This document shows positions 1 to 5,373 of a DNA stretch of 7,658 nucleotides, one piece after another. The stretch lies in assembly GCA_964503335.1 (NCBI GenBank), contig CAZCZZ010000100.1, forward strand, positions 1 through 7,658. The letters run 5' to 3'. Position numbers and translations under genes: made by a program. The notes beneath the pieces were generated by a model. It did no database searches, was not told the origin of the DNA, and saw only the letters and a list, made by a program, of their open reading frames with translations. Each line of letters opens with the position of its first letter. The stretch's first letter is position 1. The stretch is from CAZCZZ01 sp964503335 (lineage in GTDB: Bacteria; Verrucomicrobiota; Kiritimatiellia; CAIVKH01).

Positions 1-893
1 CCGAACGTGTCGGCGCGCACGCGGGAGATCTCGGCCTTTTCCTTGATCTCTTTCGCGAGCACATCGCCGAGGGCGCCGCTGCCGCTGAGCTGCGCGTTGC
101 CGTGGCTGTCCACTTCCTTGATGAACTTGCTGGCGATGGCGACGCCCTTGTCGTCCGAGATGCCTTCCGACACCGCGACGACGCAGCGCTTATGCTTCTC
201 GTAGACTGACTTCACGTCGCTCACGAACTGCTCCATTGTGAAGGGGCGCTCCGGCATATAGATCAGGTGCGGACCGTCGTCGGGATACACGCGCGCCAGC
301 GCGGACGCCGCGGTCAGGAAGCCGGCATGGCGGCCCATGATGACGTTGATCTTCACGCCGGGGAGGGCGCGGTTGTCGAGGTTGTCGCCCATGAACGCCT
401 GCGCGACGAACTTCGCGGCGCTGCCGAAGCCGGGCGTGTGATCGTTCTCGCGGAGATCGTTGTCGATCGTCTTGCAGATGTGGAAGCACTTCATCTCATA
501 GCCGGCGGCGATCGCCGCTTCGTTGATGATATGCGTCGTCTCGGCGGAATCGTTGCCGCCGATGTAGAAGAAGTAGCGGATGTCATACTTCTGCAGGACC
601 TGGAACACCTTCACGCAATCTTCCGGCGTGGGCTTCTTGCGGACGGAGCCGAGGGCGGAGGAGGGGGTGTTCGCGACCGCTTCAAGCGTCGCTTTCGATT
701 CCTTCCCGAGGTCGATGAAGTTCTCCTCGAGGATGCCCTTCAAGCCGTGAAGCGACCCGTAGATCTTCTTGATCACCTTCTGCTTCTTCGCCTCGAGGAC
801 CGCGCCGACGAGGCTCTGGTTGATGACGACCGTGGGACCGCCGCTCTGGGCGATGATCATGTTTCCGACAAGCTTCTGCGTCTTCTTAGCCAT
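1..893 (-). CDS. pfp: Pyrophosphate-dependent 6-phosphofructokinase (3' end beyond window)
   Basis: Predicted cytosolic glycolytic enzyme that phosphorylates fructose 6-phosphate to fructose 1,6-bisphosphate, probably with pyrophosphate and therefore reversibly. The reverse strand reads 297 codons from ATG at 893-891 with no stop before the window edge, so the C-terminus is missing. Motifs in order: nucleotide/PPi-loop region IIAQSGGPTVVIN (residues 13-25), GGNDS (112-116), KTIDND (141-146) with the catalytic Asp144, MGRHAG (186-191) and SEGISD (242-247). In this family an Asp in the GGxDS motif and a Lys before TIDND replace the two glycines of ATP-dependent enzymes such as E. coli PfkA; both PPi-type residues are present (Asp115, Lys141). 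The residue before that Lys is Cys140, where Pro is usual. An AAGGAG ribosome binding site 7 nt upstream supports the start. It lies 71 nt downstream of the porin gene on the same strand. The family is certain; the phosphoryl donor is inferred from motifs. Confidence 0.93.
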   Translation of the reverse strand, partial: MAKKTQKLVGNMIIAQSGGPTVVINQSLVGAVLEAKKQKVIKKIYGSLHGLKGILEENFIDLGKESKATLEAVANTPSSALGSVRKKPTPEDCVKVFQVLQKYDIRYFFYIGGNDSAETTHIINEAAIAAGYEMKCFHICKTIDNDLRENDHTPGFGSAAKFVAQAFMGDNLDNRALPGVKINVIMGRHAGFLTAASALARVYPDDGPHLIYMPERPFTMEQFVSDVKSVYEKHKRCVVAVSEGISDDKGVAIASKFIKEVDSHGNAQLSGSGALGDVLAKEIKEKAEISRVRADTF

Positions 894-900
894 AGTTGTT

Positions 901-906
901 CTCCTT
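901..906 (-). promoter_or_regulatory. Ribosome binding site of pfp
   Basis: Reverse-strand AAGGAG, 7 nt before the ATG at 893-891. It is one of the two clearest Shine-Dalgarno sequences in the window and fixes the pfp start. Confidence 0.8.
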
Positions 907-964
907 AAAAACCGCGCAAAATCTAGCTGAGGGCTGCGATCTGGCAAGCGGGAATGCAGTCGTC

Positions 965-2230
965 TTACAGACTGTATTGCAGCCTCACAAGGACCACGTC
1001 CTCGGAGTCCACCTTCTCGCCCTTGAACGAAATGTCCTCGTCGAACGTTGCGTGAATCACGTTGCCGACGACCTTGATGTTCTTGTTCGGGTACCACGTG
1101 AGGCCGAGCGTGGACGCATCGACGGCATCCGTTCCCGTCGCGAGGCCGCTCTCGAGGGCCTCGTCGCCGCCTTCAAAGGATTCATAACGCGCTTCCACTT
1201 CCCAGGCGCCGGGCCAGCCGGGCTTCGAGGGGACGACCTGCTTGTTATAGACCTTGGTTTCACCCGTGAGCAGCCATGTCGCGCTGACGTACCAGCCCGT
1301 AAAGCGTACGTCGGTGTTGGTGGAGCCGAGGGAGTAGCCGTCGGTGTCTATCTGCATCCACTCGGCCTTCACGCTGCCGGGGCCGCGTAGGTACGCGATG
1401 TCGGCGCCGACTCGCGTGCGGTTGCCGTCCTGTTTCACGTCGTCGGCGAAGCTGAAGAATTTTGTGCGGCCTGCGGTGCGATACGCGACGCCATCGAGCA
1501 CTTCATCCTGTTCACCCGCGGTTCCGTTCACGCCGACGCTGAGTCCTTTGAGCAGGCCGTCGGAGCCGGACCAGGGTGAGATCACGACTCGGCCAGCGAC
1601 ATCCTTGTCGTTGTTGTTCTCGTCCACGTTCTTGCCGCGTCCGTTGAACACGCCGAAGTCATATTTCACGGTCTTGCCCGCGCACTGGCCGGACAGTCCC
1701 GCGCCGATGTCCTCCTGCGGTGCGAAGGCGGACGCGAACATCGAACGTTCGACCATATCGAGGCAAGCAGCCGAAGTGACCTCGTCGAGGCTGAACGGTT
1801 CCTTGAACTGGCCGACGCGGAAACGGGATCCCGCCACGAACGGCGTATCGGCCCAGCCTTCGATCAGTCGAGCCGAGCTGCCCGCAAACTCGCCGACAAT
1901 GCGGTACTGCACGTCGCCCGGAAGCTTACCGCGCATCTCGGGGCGGAGGCGACGGATGAAAAGCGAGGAATCCTGTTCGCCGCCGGCATCCACGAAGCGG
2001 CCGTCGAATTGTCCAAAGCCGCCGAACTTCATCGAAGCCTCGCCGGATTCGATCACGACACCGTCTTCGTAGCGGACATCCGCGGACTTGGCGCTGACGC
2101 GCTCCTTCTTGAGGGCATCCACTTCCTCGCGAAGTCGCGCCACCTCCTCCTCCAGCGTGGGCTTGGAAGAATCGGCCGCCAAGACAAGACACGGGGTGAG
2201 GACTGCCAGTGCAATGATGAAACGTTTCAT
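965..2230 (-). CDS. Phosphate-selective porin O/P family outer-membrane protein
   Basis: Predicted outer-membrane beta-barrel channel of the OprP/OprO family (Porin_O_P, PF07396), whose studied members pass phosphate or polyphosphate; the substrate here is unproven. The 421-residue protein starts with a signal peptide (residues 1-19, hydrophobic FIIALAVLTPCLVLAA). A short charged coiled coil follows (about 25-46, LEEEVARLREEVDALKK), as in many family members. Barrel strands come next, including the family signature RVGQFKEPFSLDEVTSA (138-154) and the VERS...AFAPQEDIGAGLSG segment (160-181). An Asn/Asp-rich loop lies at 201-210 (NVDENNNDKD). The protein ends in alternating strands (DVVLVRLQYSL), but the last residue is Leu, not the usual Phe/Trp. 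The start at 2230 gives the complete signal peptide; no strong Shine-Dalgarno is visible. An A/T-rich patch at about 2265-2279 could hold the -10 region, but no convincing -35 was found and no Pho box was recognised. It is transcribed divergently from the 3D-domain gene. Confidence 0.93.
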   Translation of the reverse strand: MKRFIIALAVLTPCLVLAADSSKPTLEEEVARLREEVDALKKERVSAKSADVRYEDGVVIESGEASMKFGGFGQFDGRFVDAGGEQDSSLFIRRLRPEMRGKLPGDVQYRIVGEFAGSSARLIEGWADTPFVAGSRFRVGQFKEPFSLDEVTSAACLDMVERSMFASAFAPQEDIGAGLSGQCAGKTVKYDFGVFNGRGKNVDENNNDKDVAGRVVISPWSGSDGLLKGLSVGVNGTAGEQDEVLDGVAYRTAGRTKFFSFADDVKQDGNRTRVGADIAYLRGPGSVKAEWMQIDTDGYSLGSTNTDVRFTGWYVSATWLLTGETKVYNKQVVPSKPGWPGAWEVEARYESFEGGDEALESGLATGTDAVDASTLGLTWYPNKNIKVVGNVIHATFDEDISFKGEKVDSEDVVLVRLQYSL

Positions 2231-2310
2231 GGTGCGGAGGCTAGCGGGACGGGGTGGGTGAGGCTACTTTAGAATTTACCGATGCGCAGGTCGGGATTTC
2301 CCTGATAGGG

Positions 2311-2371
2311 TGGAGACGGCGTGACCTCACGCCGTGCGAGTCAAGAACGGCCTGGGGTCAGGCCGTCTCCA
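2311..2371. repeat. 61-bp compound palindromic element (REP/MITE-like)
   Basis: The element is bounded by a perfect 10-bp inverted repeat, TGGAGACGGC at 2311-2320 and GCCGTCTCCA at 2362-2371. Inside are two related 20-bp palindromes, 2316-2335 and 2347-2366, with shared consensus ACGGCSTGRSSTCASGCCGT. The G6/C15 pair of the first copy is C6/G15 in the second, a compensatory change that keeps the stem. The outer repeat overlaps the outer halves of both palindromes, so outer and inner pairings compete. It sits in the intergenic region between the porin and the 3D gene, ending 18 nt before the 3D start codon. It resembles the dispersed palindromic repeats of bacterial genomes; a regulatory hairpin or bidirectional terminator is an alternative. 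Dispersal cannot be judged from one copy. Confidence 0.75.
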
Positions 2372-2389
2372 GGGGCGGACTTCATAGCG

Positions 2390-2986
2390 ATGGCACAGAA
2401 ACAGAGATCAGCACGTTGGCCGGGATATCTGGCGCTCACGGCCGCGGGCGCGCTCGCAATCGTTCTCGCAACGCTTCCCGCGGCGCTTGATGCCAGCGGG
2501 GCGCAGCCGGATCCGCTTCGGATCCAGATTCCGAAAAGGCCCGGCGCCGTGGCGCGGGTGAAGACGACCGGCTATTGCGAGTGCCAGTACTGCTGCAGCT
2601 GGCGGCGAAGCTGGTTCGGGCTGGGTCCGCCCGTGATTTCAAAGGGACCCAACCGCGGGGACAAGAAGGTGGTCGGCATGACGGCCAGCGGAAGCTGGGC
2701 GCGTCCCGGTGTCATCGCCGCCGACACGCGCATCTTCCCGATGGGCACGATCTTCTACATCCCCGACTACGGCTGGGGCCGCGTGGAGGACACCGGTGGC
2801 GACATCAAGGGCTACCACATCGATCTCTATTTCGACGGACACCAGATCGCCCGCGAATGGGGCGTTCGCATCAAGGAAGTGAAGTTCTGGCGCCCCCCGG
2901 GAACTAAGCCGGCAAAGCAGAAGATCCTGAAGACAGCCCTTTCGAACGGGCCGGTTGACACATCGGGTGGGGGGCGGTATCAATAA
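2390..2986 (+). CDS. Exported 3D-domain protein with Cys-rich motif
   Basis: A 198-residue predicted exported or membrane-anchored protein. A basic start (MAQKQRSARW) precedes a hydrophobic segment (about 12-33). The C-terminal half is a 3D domain (PF06725, double-psi beta-barrel related to the catalytic region of MltA lytic transglycosylases). It shows MTASG (97-101), VIAADTRIFPMGTIFYIP (108-125), RVEDTGGDIKG (131-141) and HIDLYF (143-148). The three hallmark aspartates are most likely D112, D134 and D145. Before the domain lies GYCECQYCCSW (61-71), with four cysteines in CxCxxCC spacing, suggesting disulfides or metal binding. Cell-wall (peptidoglycan) remodelling is the family's inferred role. 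ATG at 2390 is chosen over a GTG at 2321, which would start translation inside the palindromic element and add 23 unlikely residues before the signal. The gene ends 16 nt before the small peptide gene, so it probably heads that operon. Confidence 0.87.
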   Translation: MAQKQRSARWPGYLALTAAGALAIVLATLPAALDASGAQPDPLRIQIPKRPGAVARVKTTGYCECQYCCSWRRSWFGLGPPVISKGPNRGDKKVVGMTASGSWARPGVIAADTRIFPMGTIFYIPDYGWGRVEDTGGDIKGYHIDLYFDGHQIAREWGVRIKEVKFWRPPGTKPAKQKILKTALSNGPVDTSGGGRYQ

Positions 2987-3002
2987 GGCGGGCGGGGAAT
3001 TT

Positions 3003-3182
3003 ATGGAAAACGGGCAAAAACCAACCATTTCTCAGGAAACGACGGGGGCTAAGAACGCTCTTCGGGGCAAGTCCACGCGTCGCGATGTGTTGAAGCTCTG
3101 GACCCTTGTGAGCGTCGGTTTGCCGGTCGTCCTGACTCTAGCACCCACCGAGGCCAAAGCGCAGGAAAGTGAAGAGTCCTGA
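3003..3182 (+). CDS. Small Tat-signal-like peptide, candidate substrate of the kinase/nucleotidyltransferase pair
   Basis: A 59-residue protein not recognised as any named family. The N-terminal 25 residues are polar (Gln, Thr, Lys). STRRDVLKLW (24-33) resembles a twin-arginine export motif, with the Arg pair at 26-27. A hydrophobic stretch (about 32-47) follows, then AKA (51-53), a good signal-peptidase-like site. Only QESEES (54-59) remains after it. If cleaved there, the mature product would be a six-residue acidic peptide ending in Ser. The start ATG has a G-rich weak Shine-Dalgarno (2991-2997). The last 14 nt overlap the start of the kinase gene, implying translational coupling, and the 3D gene ends 16 nt upstream. 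By position and size it could be a precursor peptide modified by the downstream enzymes; it could equally be a small membrane-anchored protein. Coding status is supported by packing, not homology. Confidence 0.6.
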   Translation: MENGQKPTISQETTGAKNALRGKSTRRDVLKLWTLVSVGLPVVLTLAPTEAKAQESEES

Positions 3183-3996
3183 CGCGTCCTTCTGGCGTCT
3201 AGGACCTGACCTGCTTGTTTCAACCACCTCCCCTGACCTGACTTCCGCATTGGATGCCGTCTTCGGCGCCATGCGATCCGAATCCCCTGCCGACTCCATC
3301 GACCGAGTCACGTTCGATGCCCGCGAGCTGAGCGACGGACGCTGGATGGTTTATGCCGACTGCATCCCGCTCGTCCACGCCGCGGCCCATGACCGGCTTC
3401 CTCTGGTGGTCGAAAGCGTGCTCACCCACTACGCAGCCCAGCACAGCACCAGCTGCGCCGTCTTCCACGCCGGGGTTGTGATTCGCGGAGGCAAGGGACT
3501 GCTCCTGCCCGGCGAGCGCGGTTCCGGAAAATCCACCACGACACTCTGGCTCGCGCAGCAGGGTGCGACGTACTACAGCGACGACCACGCCTTCGTCCGC
3601 TACGCCGACCATCGCCTCATTCCGTTCCCCAAAGCCGTGACCCTAAAAGAAGGATCGTTTCCGCTGTTTGAAGAGACGCGGACGTTGAGCGATGCGATTC
3701 GCGGTCCGGTGCGCTACGTGCTGCCACCTTCCGCGGTGCGCGATGTCTCGGCGACATCCTCCATCGATGCGATCATCTTCCCGCAGTACGACGCGACGGT
3801 TTCGGTCGAGTCACGTCGTGTCGATCCCCCCGTCGCCGCGCTCGCCCTCGTCCAGCAGTGCTTCGGCGGAATGGAAGGTGGAGAATCCAAGCTGCGCGTT
3901 TTGAAGGAACTCTCGTCCCTGCCCGCATGGCTTGTCCGCTATTCGGACCTCCGCGCGTTCGAGTCCACCGTTCAATCGCTGCTGGGTGACGCATAA
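3169..3996 (+). CDS. HPr-kinase-like P-loop serine kinase (HprK-related)
   Basis: A 275-residue protein resembling the C-terminal catalytic domain of HPr kinase/phosphorylase. His100 in FHAGVVIRGGKG matches the conserved His before the P-loop; the Walker A loop is GERGSGKST (115-123); SDD (137-139) matches the acidic pair seen after the loop in HPrK. The C-terminal region (about 195-275) is less conserved. It lacks the N-terminal domain of true HprK, and no HPr or PTS gene is nearby, so carbon-catabolite control is unlikely. Homologues act as tailoring kinases that phosphorylate the C-terminal serine of lasso peptides such as paeninodin, or occur as 'HprK-related' kinases with PqqD-like and nucleotidyltransferase partners. 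The GTG start at 3169 overlaps the peptide gene by 14 nt with AGGA just upstream, and keeps the N-terminal FWRLGPDLLVSTT segment. The next gene starts 1 nt after the stop. The target is unknown; the adjacent peptide is the obvious candidate. Confidence 0.87.
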   Translation: MKSPDASFWRLGPDLLVSTTSPDLTSALDAVFGAMRSESPADSIDRVTFDARELSDGRWMVYADCIPLVHAAAHDRLPLVVESVLTHYAAQHSTSCAVFHAGVVIRGGKGLLLPGERGSGKSTTTLWLAQQGATYYSDDHAFVRYADHRLIPFPKAVTLKEGSFPLFEETRTLSDAIRGPVRYVLPPSAVRDVSATSSIDAIIFPQYDATVSVESRRVDPPVAALALVQQCFGGMEGGESKLRVLKELSSLPAWLVRYSDLRAFESTVQSLLGDA

Positions 3997-3997
3997 C

Positions 3998-5287
3998 ATG
4001 GCGATGTCCCCCGAAGTCCAACACCTCGTCGCAAGCCTCGCGAAAGTCGTAGGCTGGACGCCGCCGCAGAAACCCGATGCCCGGAACTTGCAGTGGGACC
4101 GTTGGATCGAACTTGCGCTGCATCACCAGATCGCTCCGCTTCTCGGATCACGCCTGAAGCGTCTCGACGATCTGCCCGACGCCATCCGACAGGAACTCGT
4201 GCTCGCGCATGTGCGCGAAGGCCGCGAATCGCTGCCGCGGCTGGCGCGACTCCGCGAGCTTCTCGGCGTTGTGCGGCGCGAAGGCGCGGACGTGGCTGTG
4301 CTGAAGGGCGTCGCTGTGATGGCGCGCCTCTATGAAGAGGCGGCGGAGCGGATGATGTTCGATGCCGACCTCCTGCTGCGCGATGTCGAGTCGGCGCAGA
4401 AGTTCCGGCATGCGCTTGTTCCGCTCGGCTGGGCGTCGGGCCGCGTGCTCAGCGGTCACCATCATCTTCCGGTCCTGCGCGATGCGCGTCATTCGCTGGC
4501 GGTCGAATTACATGTCAATTTGCATACGCCGCCGTTGCCGGGTGGGCTCATCGAGGAGCTGTGGGAGAGACGGGAATTATGTGAGGCATGGGACGGGTAT
4601 GCGTTCAAGACGTTGGATCCGGTGGGGATGCTGTTTCATCACGCGCTGCATGCTCTAGCGGATCCGATCGACGCGCCGTTCCTCAGGAACATCTTCGAGG
4701 TGGGTTGGCTTGCCGCGTCGCTTGATGAAAAGCAGCGAGCCGCATTCACCGACATCGCCACGCGATACCACCTCGCGTCACACCTCGCGCGGGCCTTGTG
4801 GCTGGCGCGCGACTTCTTCGGCACACCGGCTTGGATACCGCGTCCGATGCCTTCCGCGATCGAGTTTTGGTGCGTGACGCGGCTGGAGTGGTACGACGCG
4901 ACGTCGCTGGCGGATCGGCTCGAACGAAATCTTGCCCGGCGTCACTTCGACGCACTCGTAACCGGCGTGAGTCCGCACAATCCGTTCGTCCCCCTCGCCA
5001 TCGCCTGCGAACTTGCGGCGCGTCCGGTGAGCGACAGGATTCAGAAGTTGTTCCGCAAGCGGGGCGCTTTGCAGGCGGCACCGGGCACAGCACTCGACCT
5101 GGGCGCCGCGTCGATTGTCCAGGTGCTTCGCACGGGCGAAGTGCATCTGCTCAGCGGCCCCGCCGCGCAGGCCTGGCGCGAAGTCGGCGCGGGAGGTCAA
5201 CCCGCTGCGACGGATGTCGTTCGCATCCTGGAGTCCAAGCACATCCTCGTTCGCCACGGCACGGCGGGGTATCCGGAGCGCAGCTAG
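3998..5287 (+). CDS. Uncharacterised nucleotidyltransferase (PF14907-type) with C-terminal PqqD-like segment
   Basis: A 429-residue protein of the NTP_transf_5 type, related to the polymerase-beta nucleotidyltransferase fold. Visible signature: VAVLKGVAVMARLY (99-112), then ERMMFDADLLL (117-127) with the metal-binding pair D122/D124, then VELHVNLH (169-176), where E170 probably supplies the third acidic ligand. An alpha-helical region (about 185-350) follows. The last 65 residues (about 362-420: TALDLGAASIVQVLRTG...LLSGPAAQAW...DVVRILESKHILVRH) resemble a PqqD-like peptide-binding fold, with the 'LL-x-GPAA-x-AW' turn and a closing helix-strand; this is judged by eye only. ATG at 3998 lies 1 nt after the kinase stop (an ATG at 4004 is possible); an in-frame TTG at 3932 would lie inside the kinase gene. 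Family members accompany HprK-related kinases in lasso-peptide and exopolysaccharide-type clusters. Transfer of a nucleotide or sugar phosphate onto a peptide is inferred; the true substrate is unknown. Confidence 0.87.
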   Translation: MAMSPEVQHLVASLAKVVGWTPPQKPDARNLQWDRWIELALHHQIAPLLGSRLKRLDDLPDAIRQELVLAHVREGRESLPRLARLRELLGVVRREGADVAVLKGVAVMARLYEEAAERMMFDADLLLRDVESAQKFRHALVPLGWASGRVLSGHHHLPVLRDARHSLAVELHVNLHTPPLPGGLIEELWERRELCEAWDGYAFKTLDPVGMLFHHALHALADPIDAPFLRNIFEVGWLAASLDEKQRAAFTDIATRYHLASHLARALWLARDFFGTPAWIPRPMPSAIEFWCVTRLEWYDATSLADRLERNLARRHFDALVTGVSPHNPFVPLAIACELAARPVSDRIQKLFRKRGALQAAPGTALDLGAASIVQVLRTGEVHLLSGPAAQAWREVGAGGQPAATDVVRILESKHILVRHGTAGYPERS

Positions 5288-5303
5288 CGGCCTCCAATCA
5301 GGC

Positions 5304-5333
5304 TTGATGGACGCTTCATCCCGCGACTATCCT
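5304..5333 (+). promoter_or_regulatory. Candidate sigma-70 promoter for the phosphomutase gene
   Basis: TTGATG (5304-5309) and TATCCT (5328-5333) are separated by 18 nt; each matches the -35/-10 consensus at four of six positions. A start near 5340 would leave a leader of about 34 nt containing the palindrome and ribosome binding site. The phosphomutase gene may therefore be transcribed separately from the upstream operon. In GC-rich DNA such matches can arise by chance. Confidence 0.3.
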
Positions 5334-5345
5334 CGCCCCCTATTC

Positions 5346-5360
5346 GCGCCATCATGGCGC
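5346..5360. repeat. Perfect 15-bp inverted repeat before the phosphomutase gene
   Basis: GCGCCAT, one central base (C), then ATGGCGC: seven-base arms, perfectly symmetrical. It lies just downstream of the candidate promoter and abuts the AGGGAG ribosome binding site. The position suits an operator bound by a dimeric regulator. A hairpin with a one-base loop would be strained in RNA, so a DNA site is more likely than an RNA structure. No matching regulator is in the window. Confidence 0.4.
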
Positions 5361-5366
5361 AGGGAG
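5361..5366 (+). promoter_or_regulatory. Ribosome binding site of the phosphomutase gene
   Basis: AGGGAG, 7 nt before ATG 5374. It selects this ATG as the start and excludes the out-of-frame ATG at 5354 inside the palindrome. Confidence 0.7.
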
Positions 5367-5373
5367 AATCCGT

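Noticed and set aside
267..908. Plus-strand open frame of 213 codons opposite pfp
   Set aside because: Antisense to a clear phosphofructokinase; the Ala/Arg/Asp/Val-rich translation has no family resemblance.
1344..2072. Plus-strand open frame of 242 codons opposite the porin
   Set aside because: Ser/Pro/Arg-rich translation typical of antisense reading of a GC-rich gene; the minus strand encodes a complete signal-bearing porin.
2171..2230. Lipoprotein signal (LTPC) in the porin N-terminus
   Set aside because: Pro before the Cys does not fit a lipobox, and the family uses a normal signal-peptidase I site.
2311..2371. Riboswitch upstream of the 3D gene
   Set aside because: No known riboswitch core was recognised; the near-perfect DNA symmetry points to a palindromic repeat.
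3003..3182. The small peptide as a lasso-peptide precursor
   Set aside because: It has a signal-like hydrophobic segment, no leader with the expected penultimate Thr before a ring-forming core, and no cyclase or protease gene nearby.
3003..3996. The small peptide and the kinase as one gene split by a frameshift
   Set aside because: A Tat-like signal on a cytosolic P-loop kinase would be odd, the kinase has its own start and a complete N-terminal segment, and the 14-nt overlap is typical of coupled genes. A sequencing error cannot be fully excluded.
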